Below, in pieces: positions 9,032 to 16,533 of a stretch of DNA of 64,000 bases. Source of the DNA: Vampirovibrio chlorellavorus (GTDB lineage Bacteria; Cyanobacteriota; Vampirovibrionia; Vampirovibrionales; Vampirovibrionaceae); contig LAPX01000005.1 of NCBI GenBank assembly GCA_001858525.1, forward strand, positions 177,387 to 241,386, read 5' to 3'. Position numbers and translations under genes: made by a program. Each line of letters starts with the position of its first letter. Position 1 is the stretch's first letter. The notes beneath the pieces were generated by a model. It did not search any database. It saw only the letters and a list, made by a program, of their open reading frames with translations, and had not been told where the DNA came from.

Positions 9032-10128
9032 TACAGTACGCCCCGGCGTTCCTGATCCCGCTCGATGGATTCAAACAGGGCCTTGAAGTTCCCTTCGCCA
9101 AAGGCGTGATGGTTTTTGCGCTGTATCATTTCAATAAAAATCGGACCAAACAGGTTCTTGGTGAAAATTTGCAGCAAGTAGCCCTCTTCATCGCCATCCA
9201 CCAGAATTTGTAAGCGCTGAATGCGGGCCTGATCTTCGGTGACATTGGGCACCCGTTTGAAGACTTCGCTGTAGTAATTCTCGCTGATATCGAGGGTTTC
9301 AATGCCAGTGCCCTGCAATTTTTCCACGGAATCCAGCAAATCCGCGGTCAGGAAGGCCAAGTGCTGCACCCCAGCGCCTCGGTACTCCCGCAGGTACTCT
9401 TCAATTTGCGACTTGGACTCATTGCCCTCGTTAATGGGGATGGAGAAAGAGCCATCGGGGGAGCGCAGGGCAAAGGAGGTCAGCCCGGTTTTTTGCCCCT
9501 TGATGTCGAAGTAGCGCACCTCGTTGAAACCAAAAATCTGTTTGTAGAAGTTGGCCCAGTAGGCCATGGTGTTTTTGTACACGTTATTGGTGAGGTGATC
9601 TACCACCAAAAAGCCTTTGTCCGGGACAATTTCAGGCGATTCCAGAGGTACAAAGCCTTCGCTTTGCAAAAAGCTGCTTTGGCTGGGGTTGCTGGGGTCC
9701 AGTTTGACGGATTGATCGGTACCCACCAAGTAAATCACGCTGTCCCCGATGCCGTAGATGCGGGGCAGGGACAAATCACAATCGCCGATTTTACCGGGCT
9801 CAAACGGGGAAGCTCCCAGACGAACTGCTTCTTCATAAGCCGTCTCGGCATTTTCCACCCGCCAGCCCATGGCACAAATGGAGGTGCCGTGTTGTTCGGC
9901 GAACGCTCTCTCGAAGCCGGTTTCCCCATGATTGACCAGCACATGAATGTCGTTTTGCCGGTAGTAGAACAGATTTTTTTCCCGGTGCTTCATGAGTTTG
10001 GAGAAGCCGAAGCCCTTCAGCACCCGGTCCACGTACTCCGGCTCGTGGGTGGCGAACTGGATGAATTCAATGCCCTTTAGCCCCAGTGGATTAAAACTTT
10101 CCTCGTGATAGTCCGATACGTGACCCAT
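9031..10128 (-). CDS. hppD: 4-Hydroxyphenylpyruvate dioxygenase
   Basis: HPPD converts 4-hydroxyphenylpyruvate to homogentisate with loss of CO2, the second step of tyrosine breakdown. I use ATG 10128 (MGHVSDYHEE) because GGGAGG stands nine bases upstream, giving 365 residues; the longer TTG/ATG-style reading adds 27 residues with no homology pattern. The two vicinal-oxygen-chelate halves are visible, and the iron ligands fit VDHLTNNV (His), GVQHLAFLT (His) and FGPIFIEMIQRK (Glu), with the C-terminal GEGNFKALFESIE helix. Homogentisate dioxygenase (26.5 kb) and a fumarylacetoacetase-family enzyme (24.1 kb) are in the same window, so a catabolic rather than quinone-biosynthetic role is likely. 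Confidence 0.95.
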   Translation of the reverse strand: MGHVSDYHEESFNPLGLKGIEFIQFATHEPEYVDRVLKGFGFSKLMKHREKNLFYYRQNDIHVLVNHGETGFERAFAEQHGTSICAMGWRVENAETAYEEAVRLGASPFEPGKIGDCDLSLPRIYGIGDSVIYLVGTDQSVKLDPSNPSQSSFLQSEGFVPLESPEIVPDKGFLVVDHLTNNVYKNTMAYWANFYKQIFGFNEVRYFDIKGQKTGLTSFALRSPDGSFSIPINEGNESKSQIEEYLREYRGAGVQHLAFLTADLLDSVEKLQGTGIETLDISENYYSEVFKRVPNVTEDQARIQRLQILVDGDEEGYLLQIFTKNLFGPIFIEMIQRKNHHAFGEGNFKALFESIERDQERRGVL

Positions 10129-10508
10129 CTTGATGCCCTCCCAAAGCGTTCCACGACATGATGGGTAGCATAGCAAAAAGCGGCCCGGAACCCAAGGCAA
10201 AGGACACAACTCTTTTAGGAAGTTTGTTTATATTATAGCGGTAGTGTTGTTTAAATACGAAAGGTCTGTTTGTACTCTAAAAACAGACTGATACACTTTC
10301 CCAAAAGGGCTTTTTCTTGCTCAGATAATTGATCAAAAAGTTAGTGGGTCATTCCATCTAGATAATTATTTTTAGTACAATCAATTGATTGTTTTTATTC
10401 TGAATTGTTCTCTACTAGCAACTTTTCATGTTGCTCTGTTTTGGGTATGCATGACACCACCTATAAATACCCACTCATTCGTTAATCAGTCCACGGAGAA
10501 GAGAACAA
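10129..10508. other. AT-rich divergent spacer between hppD and the unknown-protein cluster
   Basis: This 380-base stretch holds the hppD leader and the promoter region of the plus-strand gene at 10509. It has no convincing ORF or terminator. AT content rises sharply from about 10220, and a perfect 16-base palindrome lies at 10377-10392. GGAGAAGAG just before 10509 is a usable ribosome site. Confidence 0.5.
10377..10392. promoter_or_regulatory. Perfect 16-bp palindrome, possible operator
   Basis: ACAATCAATTGATTGT is fully self-complementary. Thirteen of its bases (CAATCAATTGATT) recur at 15409-15421 in the fliF-fliG gap. A transcription-factor site is the simplest explanation; chance is possible because the surroundings are AT-rich. 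Confidence 0.35.
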
Positions 10509-10895
10509 ATGTTATTAGTAGGGCGACCTAATTCCGATATTCAACACTTTCAATATAATCCTAAAATGCAAGAAGCAATCATTCAGGCAAGCCCATCTTT
10601 TACCTCAAATGCTTCAGTGGTGGATGGTTTCTATAGTTCTGCTAGTTTTTCTAACCAAAAGGCCTTAACAGCTTTAAGTGATTACCGCACTGTTAAGGAC
10701 TTAATCTTCCGTACAAAGCAACCTAAAGATGTCCCAGGATTAAGAGATGCAAAGCTTACATTACAAGATATGGATAAAAATCCTCTTGTACTTCGCAATA
10801 TCTTTATGGCTTTGGCGGAAAGACATGAACTAGAATCCAAACAAGTATTATCCTCCCAAAAGCTGACAGCAAAGCAAAGCAACGCAAAAAGCTAA
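10509..10895 (+). CDS. Unknown protein, N-terminal part of a probable frameshifted gene
   Basis: The 128-residue protein is not recognised: hydrophilic, helix-rich, no signal peptide, with Lys/Gln clusters at its end. It stops at TAA 10893-10895 immediately after a run of five A (10886-10890). The reading frame at -1 is open from 10829 through the stop of the next ORF at 11521, and slipping back one base on AAA gives NAKKLSEAHKVMADAF, which continues smoothly into the next protein. It is therefore either the first half of one ~338-residue gene broken by a one-base loss, a programmed -1 frameshift, or the first of two overlapping-type genes. Codon use is AT-rich. Confidence 0.55.
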   Translation: MLLVGRPNSDIQHFQYNPKMQEAIIQASPSFTSNASVVDGFYSSASFSNQKALTALSDYRTVKDLIFRTKQPKDVPGLRDAKLTLQDMDKNPLVLRNIFMALAERHELESKQVLSSQKLTAKQSNAKS

Positions 10896-10909
10896 GCGAA
10901 GCGCATAAA

Positions 10910-11521
10910 GTGATGGCTGATGCATTCATGATGTCAGCTTCAGGGTTAAAGCCTCTAAGTCAGGCTGAAAAACTCAAATTCGGAACTCGTTTCTACAATG
11001 GAAAAAGTTTCGGTAGACGCTTTGCAGAAGCCAATTTAATTATTCATTCTTTTTCAGCAGGTGCAGGGATTACAGGCTTTTTCCTTTCCCCAATACCTAT
11101 GGCGGGTCCAGCAGCTCTAACTGCTGTAACTTACGCTATGCTTAAGAAGTTTGGTAAAACGCTCTATGATAAAGACTTAGGCTTGAGTATGAGTGGTATT
11201 GCATCAATGGCTGGTGCAGCTCTTGGGCCTCACCTCGCAAACCAACTCTGGCAATTAATTCCCGGTGTGGGTCAAATTATAGTTGCAGCTTCAGAAGGTG
11301 CATCCTCTAGTCTTATGCATGAAGCATTTGGCTGGTTCTACTTTGCCCTATTTGAAGCTCAGCTTGCTAATGGTGGACAGCCACATATGCCAAATTCATT
11401 ACATGGTTTATCACATATTGCATCGGTCTTTATCACTGGCTTTAGCGAGCAAAATAACCCTAATCACTCTCCTGAAGCCTTTGATATGCTCATTCAAGAG
11501 CTCCGTGAAAGACTGAACTGA
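10910..11521 (+). CDS. DUF697-like membrane protein, probable second part of a frameshifted gene
   Basis: The ORF opens with GTG 10910 and ATG 10913 but has only a weak ribosome site, supporting the idea that it is the continuation of the preceding ORF. After a basic N-terminus with LKFGTRFYNGKSFG come two hydrophobic, Gly/Ala-rich segments: HSFSAGAGITGFFLSPIPMA with PAALTAVTYAML, and later LWQLIPGVGQIIVAASEGAS with FGWFYFALFEAQ. The order (PxPxxGPAALTA ... LIPGVG ... small residues ... YF) resembles the DUF697 membrane domain found after some GTPase domains; no GTPase motif is present here. The C-terminus is a charged helix. Function unknown. Confidence 0.6.
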   Translation: MMADAFMMSASGLKPLSQAEKLKFGTRFYNGKSFGRRFAEANLIIHSFSAGAGITGFFLSPIPMAGPAALTAVTYAMLKKFGKTLYDKDLGLSMSGIASMAGAALGPHLANQLWQLIPGVGQIIVAASEGASSSLMHEAFGWFYFALFEAQLANGGQPHMPNSLHGLSHIASVFITGFSEQNNPNHSPEAFDMLIQELRERLN

Positions 11522-11562
11522 AGTAATAAAATGTAGAAGCACGAAATAGGAATGGTATATCA

Positions 11563-11970
11563 ATGAAACTTAGTACGAGGAATAATCTTAATCAAAGTAT
11601 TTTGCATATACCAAATATGACTTCCCGTGCTTCTATATTACCGAAACAAAAGATTCAATTCTCAGATTCCATAACTTTTAGTGGTAATACTAAGAAGCCT
11701 TCTGAAGAGAAAATTTATACTCGAAAAGAACGGGTGAGAGCTGCTTGGAATGCTATCAAAGAAGACTGTAAAGACCCAATGTCTTTAGTTATCACAATTT
11801 CAGGCGTGGTTGGACTAATCGCTATACCTTCGGCCATCATTGCATCATTATTTTTCCTACCTGCTGCACCTATTTTATACTCCATTGCGGCTGGGAGTTC
11901 TGTTTGGTCAGGAGTAGCTCTCATGAGAGGTTTTGCAATCGCAAAAAAAGCATATAAAAACCCAACTTAA
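11563..11970 (+). CDS. Small two-helix membrane protein with N-terminal FSG-type motif
   Basis: The 135-residue protein is not recognised. A polar N-terminus of ~60 residues contains IQFSDSITFSGN, which resembles the (V/L)(K/R)FG motif of other unknown proteins here. A basic helix (RKERVRAAWNAIKEDCKDP) precedes two hydrophobic segments, SLVITISGVVGLIAIPSAII and LPAAPILYSIAAGSSVWSG, with a basic C-terminus. It follows the DUF697-like ORF by 41 bases in the same direction with AGGAAT as a ribosome site, so they may be one operon. Composition is AT-rich like its upstream neighbours. Confidence 0.6.
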   Translation: MKLSTRNNLNQSILHIPNMTSRASILPKQKIQFSDSITFSGNTKKPSEEKIYTRKERVRAAWNAIKEDCKDPMSLVITISGVVGLIAIPSAIIASLFFLPAAPILYSIAAGSSVWSGVALMRGFAIAKKAYKNPT

Positions 11971-12005
11971 CAATCTATGATATTGGTTGGCTATTGGCTA
12001 TTCTC

Positions 12006-12284
12006 ATGAATCAATTCTCACAACTCGCAATCAACTTGCCAGATTTAAAACCGAGCCTCCTGTTTTTGTGCCCATTTCATTTCGTCAAAATGAACAATTT
12101 CCGGTACCTGTTCTGAAAATCAGAAGTCACGGATTTTGGCGGGGACTTGAATGGGTTGGCCTAAAGTTCGGCGGGGTACAGGAATTTTGCCTTGGCTGCA
12201 ACCCGCAATCTCGGCCATGTGGCTGAGGCCTTTGAAATGAAGTTACACCCTGCGGATGAGGAAATGCCCCCGATGCTCCTCTAA
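12006..12284 (+). pseudogene. Possible decayed coding fragment in the spacer before flgB
   Basis: The spacer 11971-12338 has no intact gene. One frame runs from ATG 12006 to TAA 12282-12284 with two internal stops (TGA at 12114 and TAA near 12162). The last part reads like real protein: YRNFALAATRNLGHVAEAFE, then MKLHPADEEMPPMLL. A competing frame starting at 11987 gives 79 residues with no pattern. I infer a degraded gene, family unknown. The remaining bases to 12338 should hold the flgB promoter, but I see no clear sigma-54 or sigma-28 site. Confidence 0.3.
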
Positions 12285-12338
12285 ATTGAAAGAAGGAAAA
12301 CGAGTGAGATTCGATAGAGATTTGGTGTGGACTAAGCG

Positions 12339-12803
12339 ATGGATTTAATTACATCTCTCACATCCCAGGTCATGAACAAGGCAATGGATGGTTTGTCCAA
12401 GCGACATAAGGCCATTGCCAGCAATTTGGCCAATGTGGATACCCCCAACTACAAACGCCGGGATGTCTCTTTTGAAGGGGCCTTAAGTCACGCCATTCAT
12501 GAGGTCAAGGGACAGGGCTCTTTGGCACGGCGTCAGGCTTCCAACGATGAGCAGTTGCCCATGCGCACCACTCGTTCTGAGCATATTCTCATGGGCCATG
12601 CGGCAGCTTCCATTGATGAGGTTAATCCGGAGATTCAGGAGGCTGAAGAGCTGCAATACCGTATGGATGGCAACTCGGTGGATGTGGAAACCGAGATGGT
12701 GCAACTGGCCAAAAATACGGAACGGTTCAACGCGCTGGCCCGTATGGAAAGTGGCTACTTTAAAGGCTTACGGTCCGTCATTACCGGTGGAGGTGGCGCA
12801 TAA
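12339..12803 (+). CDS. flgB: Flagellar basal-body rod protein FlgB
   Basis: FlgB is a proximal rod subunit linking the MS ring to the drive shaft in the periplasm. The 154-residue protein has the flagellar rod N-terminal signature AIASNLANVDTPNYKRRDV and a C-terminal helix (DVETEMVQLAKNTERFNALA) of the family. It is first in a seven-gene run flgB-flgC-fliE-fliF-fliG-fliH-fliI. Its stop codon overlaps the flgC ATG by one base. Confidence 0.95.
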   Translation: MDLITSLTSQVMNKAMDGLSKRHKAIASNLANVDTPNYKRRDVSFEGALSHAIHEVKGQGSLARRQASNDEQLPMRTTRSEHILMGHAAASIDEVNPEIQEAEELQYRMDGNSVDVETEMVQLAKNTERFNALARMESGYFKGLRSVITGGGGA

Positions 12804-13333
12804 TGGATTCCTTTGATATTACCGCATCGGCTTTAACGGCCCAACGGCTTCGGATGGACGCCATTTCCAGTAACCTGGCCAACGTGAATACCACCCGTCG
12901 CCCGGATGGTTCGGTGGGTGGGTATCGCCGCAAGAATGTAGTGTTTGCCCCCATTCTGGAGCAGGCTGGCAATCAGTTCGGGCTGCCGGTCGGTCGGGAC
13001 AATGGCGGCGATGACATGGTCATGCGTCCGGCTAAAAACGGGTTAAGCATTGGGCCCAGTGGACGTCCACTGATTACGGCCAGTATTAGTCACGCCGACT
13101 TTGCCGGGGCTGGGGTGCAGGTGACCCAGATTACAGATGATGAGAAGACCCCCATGCGCATGGTCTACGACCCACAGCATCCTGATGCCAACAAGGACGG
13201 CTATGTGGAAATGCCCAACGTGAATGTAGTGACGGAGATGGTGGATATGATTTCCGCCTCTCGGGCCTATGAAGCCAACGTGACCGCCTTGCAGTCGGTC
13301 AAAGGCATGAATCAGGCCGCTATGGAGATTTAA
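12803..13333 (+). CDS. flgC: Flagellar basal-body rod protein FlgC
   Basis: FlgC is another proximal rod subunit. The 176 residues include the N-terminal rod motif AISSNLANVNTTRRPDGS and the C-terminal NVVTEMVDMISASRAYEANV signature that distinguishes FlgC. The start overlaps the flgB stop, so the two are coupled. It is slightly longer than the common ~140-150 residues, with the extra length in the middle (residues ~60-85). Confidence 0.95.
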   Translation: MDSFDITASALTAQRLRMDAISSNLANVNTTRRPDGSVGGYRRKNVVFAPILEQAGNQFGLPVGRDNGGDDMVMRPAKNGLSIGPSGRPLITASISHADFAGAGVQVTQITDDEKTPMRMVYDPQHPDANKDGYVEMPNVNVVTEMVDMISASRAYEANVTALQSVKGMNQAAMEI

Positions 13334-13381
13334 TTTCAGTCTCATTAGGCCAAACCAAATGTGGATTTAGGAGTATCAACC

Positions 13382-13729
13382 GTGGATAGCATCAGCAACA
13401 ATTTAGCCGGAACAGACATTCTACTCAGCCGCCTCCAGTCGGATTCTGCGGTGAAAAAAGCCCAGTCCGCCACCGATAATGGGTCAAACGGCCAGGCTGG
13501 GAATGTGCTGGATAGTTTTGGCAACATCCTGAAAGATCAGATGAGCCAGATTAATCAACTGGAATCGGAAGCAGGCCAAGCCAAGCAAATTTACGCCACT
13601 GGCGGTGATATTGACTTGCACAATGTCATGATCGCTGGTGAAAAGGCGGAATTATCGCTGCAATTGGCTATGCAGGTCCGCAACAAAATGATTAACGCTT
13701 ATCAGGAAATCACCCATATGACTGTGTAG
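13382..13729 (+). CDS. fliE: Flagellar hook-basal body protein FliE
   Basis: FliE joins the MS ring to the rod. I use GTG 13382, because AGGAG at 13368-13372 is spaced nine bases before it; an upstream GTG at 13361 would include this ribosome site. The 115-residue protein has the C-terminal GDIDLHNVMIAGEKAELSLQ and LAMQVRNKMINAYQEI pattern of the family. It lies between flgC and fliF as in many flagellar operons. Confidence 0.93.
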   Translation: MDSISNNLAGTDILLSRLQSDSAVKKAQSATDNGSNGQAGNVLDSFGNILKDQMSQINQLESEAGQAKQIYATGGDIDLHNVMIAGEKAELSLQLAMQVRNKMINAYQEITHMTV

Positions 13730-13796
13730 GTCCGTCGCGGATTTACAGTCCGGTTTTTCGGTACAAATGTTGGTCGTGGAAAGTGGATAGCAAGGC

Positions 13797-15383
13797 ATGA
13801 ATGAACGAATAAACGCCATATTTTCCGGTTTTTTAGAGCGCTGGGAGCAATTAAGCTTCAACCAGCGCATCATGCTGGGCACCTTGGTGATGGCCCTGAT
13901 GCTATCTACGTTTTTTGTGTTTCAACGTACTAATGATGACTATGACATACTTTACGACAACATGAGCCTGCCGGATGCGGCGGCGGCGGTCGAGAAACTG
14001 AAAGGGCTCCATGAGCCGTACCGTATTGCCAATGGCGGACATACCTTGCTGGTCCCCCGGGCCAAGAAAAATGAATTGGTACTGGCCACCGCCAACGAGC
14101 TAACCAGTGAAAACACTATCAATCTGGCCAAAATCCCCCCGGTGTTGCAAGGGGATGTGCAAAAAGAGTGGATCAAGAAGCTGAATACCCAGGAAATCGC
14201 CGGTATTTTAAGTTCCATTCAGGGCATTAAGAACGCTCAGGTCATCGTCACCCAACCGGAGCACACCGTGTTTTCTGATGATGAGCAGCCGGTCACGGCA
14301 TCGGTCATGTTGATGGTAGAACCGGGTTTTCGGTTGCACGACGAGCAGATTAAGGTCATTAAAAATCTGGTCTCTCATGCTGTACCCGGCCTGAAAGCCG
14401 AAAATGTAGCCATTGCCGACAACTCCGGTAACCCCCTGGTGGGCCCGTCCAGTGTGATGGCGAATGGGCAGAGTGAAGCCGACCTGCGTCAAAAGGCCTA
14501 TGAAGACAAAATCACCAAGAAAGTGTTAGGCATTCTGGCCCCGGTGGTGGGTAAGGAAAACGCCGTGGTTTCCGTCAGTGCCATGTTGAACTTTGATCAG
14601 GCTGAGTCGGAGATTAACCGGGTCATTCCCTCGGGTGGTAACTCGGAAAACCCCACGGGTCTGGCAGTCAGTCAGCAAAGCGATGTGGAAGAATACAGTG
14701 GTGGTAACAAGCCCAAGTCCGAAGGGGGCGCTCCCGGCGTGGAGACCAATGCCGTGCCTTCTTATCAGGGGGAAACCCAAAAGGACAAGGACAGTAATTA
14801 TAAGCGTAGCAAAACCACTACCAACTACACCAATTCTGAAGAGCGTAAAAAAGTTATTTACGCCCCCGGTACGGTGGAACGCCTGACCGTGGCTGTGGTC
14901 CTGAACAAGGTCTTAACCGCCAAGGAAACTCAGGAAATCAGTGAGCTGGTGCAAAACGCCGCCGGGATTGATCTTTCTCGTGGGGATTCCGTGGATATTA
15001 AAGGCTTCCAGTTCTCCTCCAAATTGACCGATCCGGAAGAGGCCATGACTCAGGCGGCCAAATCTGCCGCTCAGCAAAGCTTCTATCTCCAGTTGGCTTC
15101 CGTGGGCGCTATGCTCATTCTGGGGATGGCGGCCATGTTCATCTTCTACACCTTGTTTAAAAAGCCTGCCGAAGGGCAGATTGTGGATGAGCCCGAGGAT
15201 GAGTACAACTACATTGCCGCGGAAGATACAGCCACTCAGTTGCTGGAGGAAACCAGTTTCGCTGCTCTGGAAACCAAGATGGACCCTGAAGTGGAGCATA
15301 TGAAGACCTCCATCAGCGAGTTGATCACCGAGGATCCGGCAGAAGCTACCCGTGTCCTGATGACCTATATGAAAGAGCTTTAA
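13797..15383 (+). CDS. fliF: Flagellar MS-ring protein FliF
   Basis: FliF builds the MS ring in the inner membrane. The 528 residues show an N-terminal membrane helix (IMLGTLVMALMLSTFFVF), ring-building periplasmic domains with LNTQEIAGILSSIQGIKNAQ and a C-terminal membrane helix (LASVGAMLILGMAAMFIFYT). The extreme C-terminus (ELITEDPAEATRVLMTYMKE) is the cytoplasmic FliG-binding segment. A 121-base gap containing a palindrome separates it from fliG, the largest gap inside the operon. Confidence 0.96.
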   Translation: MNERINAIFSGFLERWEQLSFNQRIMLGTLVMALMLSTFFVFQRTNDDYDILYDNMSLPDAAAAVEKLKGLHEPYRIANGGHTLLVPRAKKNELVLATANELTSENTINLAKIPPVLQGDVQKEWIKKLNTQEIAGILSSIQGIKNAQVIVTQPEHTVFSDDEQPVTASVMLMVEPGFRLHDEQIKVIKNLVSHAVPGLKAENVAIADNSGNPLVGPSSVMANGQSEADLRQKAYEDKITKKVLGILAPVVGKENAVVSVSAMLNFDQAESEINRVIPSGGNSENPTGLAVSQQSDVEEYSGGNKPKSEGGAPGVETNAVPSYQGETQKDKDSNYKRSKTTTNYTNSEERKKVIYAPGTVERLTVAVVLNKVLTAKETQEISELVQNAAGIDLSRGDSVDIKGFQFSSKLTDPEEAMTQAAKSAAQQSFYLQLASVGAMLILGMAAMFIFYTLFKKPAEGQIVDEPEDEYNYIAAEDTATQLLEETSFAALETKMDPEVEHMKTSISELITEDPAEATRVLMTYMKEL

Positions 15384-15407
15384 GATCGGTCATAATAAAA
15401 TTAAAAA

Positions 15408-15423
15408 ACAATCAATTGATTAC
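15408..15423. promoter_or_regulatory. Near-palindrome in the fliF-fliG gap
   Basis: ACAATCAATTGATTAC contains the perfect palindrome AATCAATTGATT and shares 13 bases with the site at 10377-10392. It lies 84 bases before the fliG start. It may be an operator for an internal fliG promoter; no -35/-10 pair is clear. Confidence 0.3.
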
Positions 15424-15504
15424 GTCTTTAAAGCTTTTCCGTTTCCGGTTCTTTCATTTCCAGTCCGTTCCTGTTTGTGACTATCAGATGGAATTATACA
15501 CACC

Positions 15505-16533
15505 ATGTCCAGTGAAGCCCTTTCTATCCGGCATATGACCAACTCTCAGAAGGTAGCGGCCTTGCTGATTGCTCTGGGGCCTCGTACCGCGTCTGAAATT
15601 ATGAAAAACATTGAAGACGAGATTGAGGTGGAGCATATTGCCCTGGAAATCGCTTCTTTACAGCGAATCAACCCGGAAACGCTGAACGCTATTCTGGCCG
15701 AGTTTTATGCCCTGTTTCAGGCCAGTGGTTATCTGGCCTCTGGTGGGGTCTCTTATGCCCGCCAATTGCTGAACGAGGCCTATGGTGAAAATCAGGCCGA
15801 TAAAATCCTGGAGCGTCTGGTTGCCACGCTGCAAACCAATCCCTTCGACTTTTTTAACAACGCCGATCCGGCTCAGTTGGCCACCTCTTTCCAGAATGAG
15901 AACCCGCAGCTAGTTGCCCTGGTATTGGCTTACCTCAAACCAGAGCGATCCGCAGCCATTCTGGGGGCCTTGTCTCCGGAAATGCAGGCTGATGTGGCCC
16001 ATCGCATCGCGGAAATGGATCGCACCAACCCAGAAGTGCTGCGGGAAGTGGAACGCATTATGGAGAACAAGTTCTCCTCGGTGGTAACCGCTGACTTTAG
16101 TATGGCGGGCGGTATCGAATCGTTGGCCGAAATTATCAACCGCAGCGATCGGACCACGGAAAAGGCCATTCTGGACAGTCTGGAAATGAAAGATCCGGAA
16201 GTGGCCGAACAGGTGCGGGAGTTGATGTTTGTGTTCGAGGATATCATCCATCTGGACGATCGGTCCATTCAGCGCGTATTGCGTGAGGTGGATACCAAGG
16301 ATCTGGCCCTGTCGCTCAAAGGCTCCAACACCGATGTTCAGGAGAAAATCTTCCGCAACATGTCCGAACGGGCCTCTACCATGCTCAAGGACGATATGGA
16401 TTACATGGGTCCTGTTCGCGCCAAAGACGTTCAGGAAAAGCAGACCTATATCGTCAGTATCATTCGTGCTCTGGAAGGTGCCGGTGAGATCGTAGTGTCT
16501 CGAGGAACTGAGGAGGACGATTTCATTGAGTAA
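15505..16533 (+). CDS. fliG: Flagellar motor switch protein FliG
   Basis: FliG sits on the MS ring and its C-terminal domain contacts the stator to generate torque. The 342 residues show the N-terminal domain (TNSQKVAALLIALGPRTASE), the middle domain with ENPQLVALVLAYLKPERSAA, and the C-terminal domain with MFVFEDIIHLDDRSIQRVLR, which carries the charged torque helix. No clear ribosome site precedes ATG 15505; ATG 15535 would also leave the domain complete. The end overlaps fliH by eight bases. Confidence 0.95.
   Translation: MSSEALSIRHMTNSQKVAALLIALGPRTASEIMKNIEDEIEVEHIALEIASLQRINPETLNAILAEFYALFQASGYLASGGVSYARQLLNEAYGENQADKILERLVATLQTNPFDFFNNADPAQLATSFQNENPQLVALVLAYLKPERSAAILGALSPEMQADVAHRIAEMDRTNPEVLREVERIMENKFSSVVTADFSMAGGIESLAEIINRSDRTTEKAILDSLEMKDPEVAEQVRELMFVFEDIIHLDDRSIQRVLREVDTKDLALSLKGSNTDVQEKIFRNMSERASTMLKDDMDYMGPVRAKDVQEKQTYIVSIIRALEGAGEIVVSRGTEEDDFIE

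Noticed and set aside
9361..10080. 239-residue plus-strand ORF opposite hppD
   Set aside because: Shadow of hppD.
11987..12226. 79-residue ORF before flgB
   Set aside because: No good start codon or ribosome site and no family pattern; the neighbouring frame looks more protein-like but has stops.
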